Shown: piece by piece, positions 1-9,552 of the stretch
Layout: each line of letters starts with the position of its first letter
How positions within the stretch are numbered: the first letter of the stretch is position 1
Source: an uncultured Barnesiella sp.
GTDB lineage: Bacteria; Bacteroidota; Bacteroidia; Bacteroidales; Barnesiellaceae
DNA length: 64,000 nucleotides
Direction of reading: 5' to 3'
NCBI GenBank assembly: GCA_944320995.1
Contig: CALUJQ010000008.1
Span: 19,215 to 83,214, forward strand
Notes under the pieces: model-generated
What the model saw: only the letters and a program-made list of their open reading frames with translations
What the model was told of the DNA's origin: nothing
The model's database searches: none
Made by a program: the position numbers and the translations under genes

Positions 1-2427
1 AAACAAGGCCACACACAATACCCCCAAGATTGCATAAAGCGAATAGGCCAACCGGGATTTGAAAAATGGCGGTAAAACCGTTATCTCCAATACGACTTCG
101 TGGGGGCTCCATATCTTTTCACTGTTTGTCCCCTGTACATGAAGCACATATTCTCCGGCAGGAAGATTCGTATATGAGACATACGGATTACTCCCCTTGA
201 TCGTCCTCCAATCCTCGTCAAATCCTTCCAGTTTATACCTATATCGGTTCTCCTCGGGCGCGATAAAACTCAATGAAGCAAATTCAAATCCGATAACCGA
301 TTGCCGGCTATCCAGCGTTACATGCTTGGTATGCTCTATCGCGGTACAAAGCGGAGAGTCGTCGGTACAAGCACCCGCACTTTCACCAAATATGGTCATA
401 TCGGTAATCAACACATTGGGATTGTATGTGTTTTCTACCAGATTCGAAGGAGAGAAGACACAAAAGCCATCGACCGAACCTAAAAATATTTTCCCGTCAT
501 TCGATTTCAAGCCTGCGCCAAGGGAGAATTGCTCGTTATATAAGCCATTTGACTTGGAATAGGTTTTCATATATCCGTTGTCCGGATTACAATGGACCAA
601 TCCTTGGTTGGTCGAGATCCATAAATTATCGCCATCGGGGATAATTGCCGAAATAATATTATTGGGCAAATCAAGGTTTTCATAACGGACAAACCTGTCA
701 TTCGTTTCATCATATCGGCAAATGCCATATCCATACGTGCCTATCCAAAGGCGTTTTTTACGGTCGACCGCCAACGTCGTCAAGGTATTCCTCAAAAGCG
801 AAGAGCTGTCGTTGCTATCGTATTCATACAATTTTATCTCTGACGTACGCTGGTCGTATGAATATAACCCGTTTTCCGACGTGGCAATCCATATTTTCCC
901 ATATCCGTCTTCAATAATGGAGGAGACACGGCTCTTTATCGGCTCAATTCGCACGAAATTATCTTTTTCACGATTATAATAACACAATCCGCCGGAGGTC
1001 CCTATATAAATCTGTCCATTGCTCGCTTTATAAATAGCAAACAAGCGTGACGAAGGAAGCGAATGGGAATCGGCAGGATCGTGCAAATACGATTTCACCG
1101 TCTTTGTACGCATGTCAAATACTTCCAATCCACGCTCGTATGTGGCGACAAAAAGTCGGGCGTTATCAAAAAGCATATCATGCACGCAATAATAGGTCGA
1201 ACCTATATCTTTTGCCGTACGATAAGACGTGACATTTTTTGTCTCCGGGTCGAAACAAAACAATCCGTTATCATCTGTACCGATCCAATACAACCCGTTA
1301 AAACGATCTTCCTTAATTACATTTATCACCTTGCCCTCTTTCGATTTATTCGACGAAGTGCAACTGAAATATTCAAATTTATTCTGAAAATCGGAGTAGA
1401 AATCGACACCATTGAAATAGGAACCTAACCAAAGGCTTTCTTCTTTATCGACGAAAAGGCTATAAATAAATTTGTTAGATATACTTGCAACTTTCAACCC
1501 CGACTGGTCGGTCGGGATAATCCGCCCCTCTTCTACCCTGAACAAGCCAATCCCGTTATCAGAAGCGACTATTAACTCTCCCGGGCGATACTCGATCATA
1601 TCGTGAATGTGGTACAACAAGTTTTCAGAACTATTATCCTTATAGTTTGTAAACGTCTTCGTCGCATAATCAAATCGGTCCAATCCGTTTTGAAATGTTC
1701 CTATCCACAAGTTTCCATAAGAATCCTCATAAATCTTGTGAATGGAATTATCCGATATGCCGTTTTTACCCTCGCCTTTTACATACGTGATGAACGTATC
1801 TGTTTTCTTCTCATAGCAAATCAAACCTTCGGCATAACTCCCAATCCATATATTCCCCCGGCTATCTTCATGAATATCCATTGCCGTATAAAACGGTATT
1901 GATTTATGATTCCCCTTGTTATATGAATAAAGACTCCCTGTACATGGATTATAACGATACACCCCCTTGCCGTTGGTAGCAATCCAAATTTCACCGTCAT
2001 GGTCCTCGACAATATCGGTAACACGGCTGTTTAGCGACTCTCCCGATTCTGTTTTGGCAACGAATGGAGCGAATGTATCGGTCAATGGATCATAAATATT
2101 TATCCCATTATCCAATGCCACCCACATTTTTTGCTGCTTGTCGATAAACAGATTCTGAATGCTATTACTCAAAATAGAACCCCGCTGGTGAGAGAAGCGA
2201 TAATTCTTAAATTTAACCCCGTCGAAACGACTCAACCCGTCGTCGGTACCAAACCAAATAAAACCGCACGAGTCTTGTATGATTTTATATATCCTGTTCG
2301 ACGGAAGCCCCTCTTCCATGGTATATTTTTTTGAAATAATCCGCTGCCCGTAACCCGAATGCACTCCTGCCGGGATAAAAAACGCCAACAGAAACGCCCA
2401 TCGTGCAACGCAAGATCGTATCTTCAT
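1..2427 (-). CDS. Hybrid two-component system sensor, N-terminal part (cut by window edge)
   Basis: The reading frame is open from the ATG at 2427 (an in-frame ATG also lies at 2436) to base 1, so about 809 residues are visible and the C-terminal half is outside the window. It begins with a signal peptide (hydrophobic WAFLLAFFIPAGV), then repeated two-component-regulator propeller blades with the usual FIWFGTDDGLSRFDG and MWVALDNGINIYDP style motifs. It ends in a Y_Y_Y-type domain (LPAGEYVLHVQG, about residues 725-785) and the start of a transmembrane helix (LYAILGVLCVALF). In known HTCS proteins this periplasmic part senses a glycan fragment, and the missing part carries histidine kinase, receiver and AraC-type DNA-binding domains. 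Divergent placement next to susC suggests it controls the locus to the right. The kinase and DNA-binding domains cannot be confirmed here. Confidence 0.88.
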   Translation of the reverse strand, partial: MKIRSCVARWAFLLAFFIPAGVHSGYGQRIISKKYTMEEGLPSNRIYKIIQDSCGFIWFGTDDGLSRFDGVKFKNYRFSHQRGSILSNSIQNLFIDKQQKMWVALDNGINIYDPLTDTFAPFVAKTESGESLNSRVTDIVEDHDGEIWIATNGKGVYRYNPCTGSLYSYNKGNHKSIPFYTAMDIHEDSRGNIWIGSYAEGLICYEKKTDTFITYVKGEGKNGISDNSIHKIYEDSYGNLWIGTFQNGLDRFDYATKTFTNYKDNSSENLLYHIHDMIEYRPGELIVASDNGIGLFRVEEGRIIPTDQSGLKVASISNKFIYSLFVDKEESLWLGSYFNGVDFYSDFQNKFEYFSCTSSNKSKEGKVINVIKEDRFNGLYWIGTDDNGLFCFDPETKNVTSYRTAKDIGSTYYCVHDMLFDNARLFVATYERGLEVFDMRTKTVKSYLHDPADSHSLPSSRLFAIYKASNGQIYIGTSGGLCYYNREKDNFVRIEPIKSRVSSIIEDGYGKIWIATSENGLYSYDQRTSEIKLYEYDSNDSSSLLRNTLTTLAVDRKKRLWIGTYGYGICRYDETNDRFVRYENLDLPNNIISAIIPDGDNLWISTNQGLVHCNPDNGYMKTYSKSNGLYNEQFSLGAGLKSNDGKIFLGSVDGFCVFSPSNLVENTYNPNVLITDMTIFGESAGACTDDSPLCTAIEHTKHVTLDSRQSVIGFEFASLSFIAPEENRYRYKLEGFDEDWRTIKGSNPYVSYTNLPAGEYVLHVQGTNSEKIWSPHEVVLEITVLPPFFKSRLAYSLYAILGVLCVALF

Positions 2428-2490
2428 GCTGTCCATATTCAAATAGTAATTATCTGGTCCAAACCCTATTTACTCAGTTAGCGAACTATC

Positions 2491-2508
2491 TTGTCCCAAT
2501 TGGGGCAA
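2491..2508. promoter_or_regulatory. 18-bp near-perfect palindrome in the HTCS/susC divergent region
   Basis: TTGTCCCAATTGGGGCAA is palindromic except for one T-G pair and has a perfect CCCAATTGGG core. It lies about 60 bp upstream of the sensor gene start. Its symmetry and position suggest a regulator site for the sensor gene; no protein can be assigned. Confidence 0.35.
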
Positions 2509-2709
2509 CAACCTTGACGGCCTACCTACCACCCTCGTATAAACCCTCATTCCCGACATACGCCAATGTGATGCGCTACTTTTTTTTACAAAAAAAACAT
2601 ATTTGGGGATTTCAAAAAGCAAAAATAGTTCAAAAGAAGGATACTTTTAGAGCCGACGGGGCTTATGCCCGAAGCAAAACCACACACACACCTCCTCCTG
2701 TTTGTAAAA

Positions 2710-2765
2710 TTGTTGTTGTTTTGTACATTTTTTTTCAATCTCCTTTGGGCTTCATTGTATTTTTG
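2710..2765 (+). promoter_or_regulatory. susC promoter with shared 17-bp upstream element
   Basis: The element TTGTTGTTGTTTTGTAC (2710-2726) is followed by a T-tract, and a Bacteroidetes -7 box TATTTTTG lies at 2758-2765. The GTAC starts 35 bp before the -7 box. The same arrangement recurs at 21712, 23578 and 26071. The predicted leader to the susC ATG is about 85 nt. Apart from this and the palindrome, nothing else was recognised in the 420-bp gap from 2437 to 2855. Confidence 0.7.
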
Positions 2766-2855
2766 TAGTGAAAAATCTGTATTTGTTTTCGGGACAAAAA
2801 AGATTTCCAAGAAAAATACGCAATAATTTTATAAAATCAAAATCTATCTATTGCC

Positions 2856-5800
2856 ATGAATGAAACTACATGTAAAATTAAATTCCAACACTTGAAATTT
2901 ATCTGTGCTTTCATGCTCGTGATAGGCTCTATGACAATGATGAATTTCAATTCATTTGCCGAGGCCGTGGCATCTCGACCATTGAAAGGGCAAGTTTTGG
3001 AAGAAGGGACCGATCTCCCGTTAATCGGAGCAAACGTGTGGCTGAACGAGACCAGCGTCGGCACTATTACCGATATAGACGGGAACTTCTCTTTGAATGT
3101 CCCTGCCGGAAGAAGCATTGTCTTAACAATCAGTTATATAGGATACGAATCAAAAGAGCAAGTTGTAAACCCGACAGATGACAACATTAAAATAATTCTG
3201 TCGGTAGGCTCCGATGTCCTCGACGAAATACAGGTAATCGGTTATGGCACACAACGGAAAGAGAGCGTTATCGGCTCTATCTCCACGATTAAGCCTAACG
3301 AATTGTCGGCTCCCACCGGGTCGATTTCGACCAATCTCGCGGGAAAACTGGGCGGTGTCGTTTCGGTGCAACGCACGGGAGAACCGGGAGCTTCGTCCGA
3401 ATTTTGGATTCGCGGTATATCCACGTTCGGCGCCAACAAAACACCTCTAATCTTGGTCGATGGAGTAGAACGTTCGCTCGACCTGCTCGATACGGAAGAG
3501 ATTGAGTCATTCTCTATCTTGAAAGATGCGACCGCCACTGCCGTATATGGTGTGCGCGGCGCCAATGGCGTTATCCTCGTAACCACCCGCCGCGGTACAG
3601 AAGGGAAACCCAAAATATCGGTCAAAGCCGAGATGGGACGTCTGGAAGCCACCAAAATCCCAGAAATGGCAAGTTCGGTCGATTATGCCGAAATGTACAA
3701 CGAAATGATCGGCTACAATTATTATAGCCAAGAGGTCATCGATGCCTATCGTTACGGGACCGACCCCGATCTTTATCCCAATGTCAATTGGATCAACGCC
3801 GTCTTTAAAGATTACGCTATCAATAACCGGGTAACAGCCAACGTATCTGGTGGCGGTTCCATCGCCCGATATTTCATTTCCGGTTCGTTTTACAATGAAG
3901 ACGGTATTTTCCGCACCGACCCGAACTCTTCGTACAATGCCAACCCGAATTACAAGCGTTATAATTTCCGGTCGAACTTAGATGTCAATCTCTCGCCAAG
4001 CACCATCTTGTCGTTGACATTAGGCGGATTTTTACAGCAACAGCGCACTCCGGCCGACCAAGCCAGCATTTGGAAATCGGCCTTCGTACTCTCGCCCAAC
4101 ACATTCCCCATCAAATATTCCAATGGATACTGGGCCGGTAAAAGCGAAATTAAAAACCCGTATTACACCGTAACACAAGCCGGATATAACAAAAACTGGA
4201 AAAGTATCCTGAACTCGGTAATCAGTCTGGAACAAGACTTTTCCGAATTGATCACTTCGGGGTTGAAAATGACCCTGAAATTCTCATTCGACACAGACAG
4301 CTACCACAATAATAAATATACCCGTCAAGACGACATTTATTATGCATCGGGACGCGACGAAAACGGCATGTTGATATTCGACAAGCCCGAAATCAGCAAA
4401 GGCGGCCCTTGGTTTAGCCAAAGTTCATCGGGCAGCAACGCCACCTATTTGGAAGGGTCCATCTCCTATAACCGTTTATTTAACAAAAAACATCGTGTGG
4501 GAGCCCTATTACTATACAACCAACGTATCTATAACGAGACGGCCGACAGCTCCATCAAAAGTCTGCCTTATAAAACCCAAGGATTGGCGGGACGTGTGAC
4601 TTACGACTTCGACAGCCGCTATTTCATCGAGGGGAACTTCGGATACAACGGGTCCGAAAACTTTGCCTCGGGACACCGCGTGGGATTCTTCCCCTCGGGA
4701 GCAATCGGCTGGTACGTGTCGAACGAAGAGTTTTTCCAGCCCTTAACCCATATCATCTCGAAATTAAAGTTGAAAGCCTCGGTCGGGCAAGTCGGTAATG
4801 ACAAAATCGGCGGTGACGTGCGATTTATCTACTTGGGTACAGTCACCGGAACCGGCTCGTACGTGTATGGGACAAATTACAGCAGTTCAAGCGGCGAACG
4901 CGTCGATGAGGTCCCCAACCCGAACGTATCGTGGGAAGTCTCTACCAAACAAAACTACGGCATTGAATTGGGCCTTTTCAATAATATCGACATTCAAGCC
5001 GACTGGTTCAACGATACCCGCGACCACATATTTGTCCGCAACAACAACATTCCTTCTTACGTAGGACTATCGACGGTTCCTATGGTGAATGTCGGCAAAA
5101 TGAGAAGCTGGGGATTCGACTCCTCTTTGGAATATAACCAAATGTTTGGCGATTTATTTGTTTCTGTGCGCGGGACATTCACCTATGCATCGAACATTAT
5201 TCTGGAAAACGGAGACCCCGACAACAAATATCCCTATATGAACACCAAGGGACAGAAAATTTACCAGAACAAAGGATTGATAGCACTCGGGCTGTTCGAA
5301 TCGCAAGAAGAGATAGACCGCAGCCCCACACAATTCAGCGAGGCCATGCACAGTACCCTTCGCCCCGGCGATATAAAATATCAAGACATCAACGGCGATG
5401 GCATGATCGATGATTACGACATCGTCCCTATCGGATACTCCGATATTCCCGAGATCACCTACGGTATAGGCGCTTCGTTGGGCTGGAAAGGGATTGACTT
5501 TTCATTCTTCTTTCAAGGGACAGGCCGTGTGACCTGTTTCGAGCAAGGTCAAACATTGAACCCGTTCACCTCGGGATATGCCGACAACGACGGCTTCCAC
5601 AAAGATGTCGTTGGCAACTACTGGTCGGAAAGCAATCCCGACCCCAACGCCCGTTATCCTCGGTTGAGCAACGTGGAATATGGGAACAACAACAATACGA
5701 AGACATCGACCTTCTGGCAACGCGACGCATCGTATATCCGGTTGAAAAACATAGAATTAGGTTATACATTCCCCAAAGTCTGGACCAACAAATTCCATGT

Positions 5801-5948
5801 ACAAACCCTGCGTATATTCGCCTCGGGAATCAATGTACTTACCTTTGCCAAAGAACTCCGCCTCTATGACCCGGAGTTGGGCACAACCGATGGCCAGAAA
5901 TATCCGCCTACTCGAGTATTCAATATCGGGTTGAACATTAATTTCTAA
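2856..5948 (+). CDS. susC: SusC/RagA family TonB-linked outer-membrane transporter
   Basis: A 1030-residue outer-membrane oligosaccharide importer that should pair with the SusD protein encoded 22 bp downstream. Visible parts are a signal peptide (hydrophobic up to about residue 36), a carboxypeptidase-regulatory-like beta-sandwich (about 43-115, with GANVWLNETSVGTITDIDG), a TonB-box region near residue 125 (DEIQVIGYGTQRKESVIGSI), a plug with the SusC signature (ILVDGVERSLD, DATATAVYGVRGANGVILV), and a 22-strand-type barrel ending in the aromatic-terminated FNIGLNINF. Length is normal for the family. It is the first gene of the long operon and has its own promoter with the shared 17-bp element. 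The substrate cannot be read from sequence. Confidence 0.96.
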   Translation: MNETTCKIKFQHLKFICAFMLVIGSMTMMNFNSFAEAVASRPLKGQVLEEGTDLPLIGANVWLNETSVGTITDIDGNFSLNVPAGRSIVLTISYIGYESKEQVVNPTDDNIKIILSVGSDVLDEIQVIGYGTQRKESVIGSISTIKPNELSAPTGSISTNLAGKLGGVVSVQRTGEPGASSEFWIRGISTFGANKTPLILVDGVERSLDLLDTEEIESFSILKDATATAVYGVRGANGVILVTTRRGTEGKPKISVKAEMGRLEATKIPEMASSVDYAEMYNEMIGYNYYSQEVIDAYRYGTDPDLYPNVNWINAVFKDYAINNRVTANVSGGGSIARYFISGSFYNEDGIFRTDPNSSYNANPNYKRYNFRSNLDVNLSPSTILSLTLGGFLQQQRTPADQASIWKSAFVLSPNTFPIKYSNGYWAGKSEIKNPYYTVTQAGYNKNWKSILNSVISLEQDFSELITSGLKMTLKFSFDTDSYHNNKYTRQDDIYYASGRDENGMLIFDKPEISKGGPWFSQSSSGSNATYLEGSISYNRLFNKKHRVGALLLYNQRIYNETADSSIKSLPYKTQGLAGRVTYDFDSRYFIEGNFGYNGSENFASGHRVGFFPSGAIGWYVSNEEFFQPLTHIISKLKLKASVGQVGNDKIGGDVRFIYLGTVTGTGSYVYGTNYSSSSGERVDEVPNPNVSWEVSTKQNYGIELGLFNNIDIQADWFNDTRDHIFVRNNNIPSYVGLSTVPMVNVGKMRSWGFDSSLEYNQMFGDLFVSVRGTFTYASNIILENGDPDNKYPYMNTKGQKIYQNKGLIALGLFESQEEIDRSPTQFSEAMHSTLRPGDIKYQDINGDGMIDDYDIVPIGYSDIPEITYGIGASLGWKGIDFSFFFQGTGRVTCFEQGQTLNPFTSGYADNDGFHKDVVGNYWSESNPDPNARYPRLSNVEYGNNNNTKTSTFWQRDASYIRLKNIELGYTFPKVWTNKFHVQTLRIFASGINVLTFAKELRLYDPELGTTDGQKYPPTRVFNIGLNINF

Positions 5949-5970
5949 CATTCAAAAGGATAACATACAG

Positions 5971-7824
5971 ATGAAAACAGTAAAACGATTTTTAGTCTTT
6001 GCCTTTTCAGCAATCATATTGGCCTCGTGCGACTCTTACTTGGATACCACTCCCGAAGACTTGCGCTCGCCCGACCAAATATTCGAGTCATACAACTCGA
6101 CACAAAACGCCATGTTTGGAGTCTATTCCTACCTGCGTACCAACCCGTGTAACACCCCGGCGGCATATTCTACATTCGAGGTAGATATTCCCTATACCAA
6201 TGTACATACGTTCAACTTCGGCGTATGGAGTGCCTCTTCGGCCCAATACGATAAATGGGTCTCGCATTACAAAGGGATACGTGAAGCGACCTATTTTCTC
6301 CAAAATATATATAAATGTCCCGATGGCGAAATTACCCACGACACCAGAGAGCAATTCAAAGCCGAGGTCCGTTGTGTGCGTGCAATCCTATATGTGGAGT
6401 TGATGCGCATGTATGGTCCCGTCGTCCTGCTTTACGACGAACTGGTAGATTTTACCGAGACCAATCTCGACAGGCCGCGCAACACTTGGGACGAGTGCGT
6501 CGAATGGGTATCCAACGAACTATTGGAACTTTCTGAAAACGAATACCTCCCCTTGCAACAATCCGGCGCAGCTTATGCCCGCATGAGCAAAAGCATCGCA
6601 TTGGCCTATCGGGCACGTATCCTGCTCACCTCGGCCAGCGATTTGTTCAACGGCAATCCCATGTATGCCGGCATTTGCAACCCCGACGGGACTCCGTTGT
6701 TCCCGAGCAAAAAAGATCCCCAAAAATGGGAATTGGCCCGCCAAGCAGCCAAAGATGTTATCGACCTCGGCATTTACGACTTGGAACAAGTGATGGAAGA
6801 TGGGAAAATAAACCCCTACAAATCCTACCAAGCCATTTTCACCGAAGCTCAAAGCAAGGAAATGATATTCCCCTTCATGGAAACCGATTCCTATGTCGAT
6901 AAGCGCCTTGCCCCGCAAAGCATAAACGGTTGGGGGTTCGGTTACAGCCCCACCCAAGAGATGGTCGATTTATATGCCATGAAGAATGGCCGATACCCCA
7001 TTACCGGTTATCAAGGGAGCAACCGCTTGAAACCGATTATCGACGCCTCGTCGGGTTACAGCGAAGAGGGATTCGCCCAGTTTACGCACCCGCTCGAAGG
7101 GATAGAACGCAAAACTTTCAAAATGTATATCGACCGGGAACCTCGCTTCTACGCCTCCATTTTGTATGGCGGCCTCACTTGGTTTGTATCGAGCACAGCC
7201 GATGAACGTATTTATGTAGAGATGTTTAAAAACGGGAACAACGGCTACGACGCAAGCCACAACCACTCCAATACAGGCTATGGCATGGTGAAATTTGTCA
7301 TGCCCGACTATTCGGCACGGACACGTAACGTAAAACGGGAACTGCCCATCATTCGTTATGCCGAAATATTGCTCAACTACATCGAGGCCACGATCGAAGC
7401 CGGGAAAGAGACCCCGAGTCTGTTGAGCGACCCGGATATGATTCAATACTGGGACAATCTACGCGAGCGAGCCGGATTGCCGAGTATATTGTCGGTCTAT
7501 CCCGAGGCGGCCAATAACCAAGAGTTGTTGCGGGAACTTGTGCGCAAAGAGCGCAAAATCGAATTGGCATTCGAAGGCATGAGTTTCTACGACACCCGCC
7601 GTTGGCTCACCGGAGAGGAAACCGAACCCGGATATTTCCACGGAATGGATACACAAGTAAACGGGACTCGAGATTCGCAATCATACCCCGACGCATTTTT
7701 CACCCGTGCGCAAAATGCCGATCGGCCCAGTCCCCGCATTTTCCACCCGAGTTTCTATTTATTCCCTATTCCTCAAAGTTCCTTAAACAAGAACCACGAT
7801 TTGGTACAAAATTATAAATGGTAA
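5971..7824 (+). CDS. susD: SusD/RagB family nutrient-binding outer-membrane lipoprotein
   Basis: A 617-residue surface lipoprotein that caps the SusC barrel and binds substrate. The signal peptide ends in the lipobox LASC (Cys20). The N-terminal SusD segment YLDTTPEDLRSPDQIF and the TPR-like EVRCVRAILYVELMRMYGPV are typical, as is the C-terminal region with RAGLPSI and the ERKIELAFEGMSFYDTRRW signature. It follows susC by 22 bp and its 3' end overlaps one possible start of the next gene, so co-transcription is very likely. Confidence 0.96.
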   Translation: MKTVKRFLVFAFSAIILASCDSYLDTTPEDLRSPDQIFESYNSTQNAMFGVYSYLRTNPCNTPAAYSTFEVDIPYTNVHTFNFGVWSASSAQYDKWVSHYKGIREATYFLQNIYKCPDGEITHDTREQFKAEVRCVRAILYVELMRMYGPVVLLYDELVDFTETNLDRPRNTWDECVEWVSNELLELSENEYLPLQQSGAAYARMSKSIALAYRARILLTSASDLFNGNPMYAGICNPDGTPLFPSKKDPQKWELARQAAKDVIDLGIYDLEQVMEDGKINPYKSYQAIFTEAQSKEMIFPFMETDSYVDKRLAPQSINGWGFGYSPTQEMVDLYAMKNGRYPITGYQGSNRLKPIIDASSGYSEEGFAQFTHPLEGIERKTFKMYIDREPRFYASILYGGLTWFVSSTADERIYVEMFKNGNNGYDASHNHSNTGYGMVKFVMPDYSARTRNVKRELPIIRYAEILLNYIEATIEAGKETPSLLSDPDMIQYWDNLRERAGLPSILSVYPEAANNQELLRELVRKERKIELAFEGMSFYDTRRWLTGEETEPGYFHGMDTQVNGTRDSQSYPDAFFTRAQNADRPSPRIFHPSFYLFPIPQSSLNKNHDLVQNYKW

Positions 7825-7838
7825 AAACCGTATTGACA

Positions 7839-9485
7839 ATGAAAAAGTATATAGGCTTCTTATCACTGATATTGTTCATTTCTTCATGCTCCGATTACAG
7901 GTATGACGAGATGGTGAACGATACTGCATATTTCCCCAACAGCGAACTGCTGGAATACATGTTGACGGTTACAAATGACGATGACTATGTATATAATCTG
8001 TGGGTTCACAAGGGTGGCTATTTCCAAAAAAAGTTTGTCGGCAAGGTAGAAATCTCGTACGACTACCTCGTCAAGTACAACAATGCCAATAACACCGATT
8101 ACGAAATTCTCGACAGCCAATATTACACGCTGCAACGCGACTTTGAAATGGAAGAGGGAGAAAACGAATGTCCCATACCCATAACGTTCAAAGTAAAACA
8201 ATTATTGACCGACTTCGGCTATCAAACATTTTACCTTCCGTTGTCCGTACAAAGTCTCACTCCCGAGAGCGGCATCTATGACGACAAATCGAATGTAATG
8301 CTGGCTTTCACCTTAAAACAACCGCTCGTAACAATCGACACGGAATGGAAAGAAAAACAGTATAAAAAATTCAACGGGAACGAAAATTCGTACGAGTTTG
8401 ACATTACCGCCGTGATGGACGTCGATGCCCCCGAAGATTTCAATGTCATCTACACCCGTGACGAGAGCCTGCTCGAAGCCGGCGAACTCCTGTTAGACCC
8501 GAACTATTACTCCTTTACCGAAGAGGTCCCGATGGCGAAAGGTGAGATATATGCCGAAAATTATTTGAATGTAAACGTGGCCGATATGCCCATCGGCGAA
8601 TGGGTTATCCCCATACGCCTATCCTCTTCGAACGATAAAATCGGAATGCTCGACGATGCATGGATCGCCCTCACGGTTACCAAAGGAGAGCTCGACGAGG
8701 TCACTTGGAGCGGGACCTATCTGCAAGGCGAAAAAATCATTATCCCCGGTGCTGCCCGGATCGACCTCGAAGTCGGCGAATTTGCAAACATCACAGCCAA
8801 TGCCACGGCCGACGAAAATTGGTTGCGCCCGCAGGTTGTCGGGAACAAGATTATATTGGAAACCGATGAAAACAACACCGGAAGTGAACGTTCGGCAATC
8901 CTTACGGTACGCAACGAAGCCAACAATCTGGCCAAGACGATTGAAGTGATCCAAGCCGATGTCAATGCCGGTATTCCGCTGAACAAAGAAATCTGGACTC
9001 TCGAAGCATACAGTGAAAACTGCACGAAACACCTCAACGACATTCCCAAAATGTATGACGGGGATTGGCGTAAAAGTGCCAACGACAAGGACAGCTACGT
9101 AGAATTGAATGACCGGAATGCGTCAGACCCCTTCGTGCTGACGTTCAATCTGGGAATGGAACAAAGCCTGAACACATTTGGGCTGATGCCGAGGCAACAA
9201 TGGCTGCGCCCCTCGCCCAAAAGAGTGAAGATAGAGGTCAGCCTCGACAATGAATCATGGACGACCGTAGGCAAAGGACAAAACGCCGAGGGTATTCTTA
9301 CCGGGTTTGGAGATGAAGAGACCGATAGTAGCAAATATCCCGAACTTCTCTACAACGGCGTGATCAAGTGGTTCGACTTCGAGAATACGGTAAGAGCCCG
9401 ATACATACGGTTATCGTTGTACGAATCGTGGTGGAACGACGGAAAAGTAGTTTGCATAGAAGAAGTTTTTGCAAGTTTTAAATAA
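7839..9485 (+). CDS. DUF1735 / discoidin (F5/8 type C) surface lipoprotein
   Basis: About 548 residues. I chose the ATG at 7839 because it gives a compact lipoprotein signal (MKKYIGFL...ISSC); an in-frame ATG at 7818 would overlap the susD stop. After the lipobox comes a DUF1735-like Ig-fold region (about residues 20-160, with DYLVKYNNANNTDY), a second beta-sandwich, a BACON-like segment (NWLRPQVVGNKIILETDEN) and a C-terminal F5/8 type C (CBM32-like) domain (FGLMPRQQWLRPSPKRVKIE, ARYIRLSLYESWW). Proteins in this position of Sus-type loci are usually surface glycan-binding proteins. The ligand is unknown. A hairpin follows the stop. Confidence 0.85.
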   Translation: MKKYIGFLSLILFISSCSDYRYDEMVNDTAYFPNSELLEYMLTVTNDDDYVYNLWVHKGGYFQKKFVGKVEISYDYLVKYNNANNTDYEILDSQYYTLQRDFEMEEGENECPIPITFKVKQLLTDFGYQTFYLPLSVQSLTPESGIYDDKSNVMLAFTLKQPLVTIDTEWKEKQYKKFNGNENSYEFDITAVMDVDAPEDFNVIYTRDESLLEAGELLLDPNYYSFTEEVPMAKGEIYAENYLNVNVADMPIGEWVIPIRLSSSNDKIGMLDDAWIALTVTKGELDEVTWSGTYLQGEKIIIPGAARIDLEVGEFANITANATADENWLRPQVVGNKIILETDENNTGSERSAILTVRNEANNLAKTIEVIQADVNAGIPLNKEIWTLEAYSENCTKHLNDIPKMYDGDWRKSANDKDSYVELNDRNASDPFVLTFNLGMEQSLNTFGLMPRQQWLRPSPKRVKIEVSLDNESWTTVGKGQNAEGILTGFGDEETDSSKYPELLYNGVIKWFDFENTVRARYIRLSLYESWWNDGKVVCIEEVFASFK

Positions 9486-9501
9486 ATAGTTTATAAATTA
9501 G

Positions 9502-9525
9502 AGCGCGAATTGACCTTCGCGCTCC
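9502..9525 (+). terminator. Intercistronic hairpin
   Basis: Perfect 9-bp arms GAGCGCGAA and TTCGCGCTC surround a 6-nt loop between two genes of the susC operon. There is no T-tract, so it is more likely an RNA-stability or partial attenuation hairpin than a full terminator. Confidence 0.4.
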
Positions 9526-9552
9526 AACAAGCTAAATAGAATTCAAAGTACA

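Noticed and set aside
5502..7570. Several 60-160-codon frames inside susC and susD on both strands
   Set aside because: All lie within strongly conserved genes in other frames and show no signal peptides or recognisable domains.
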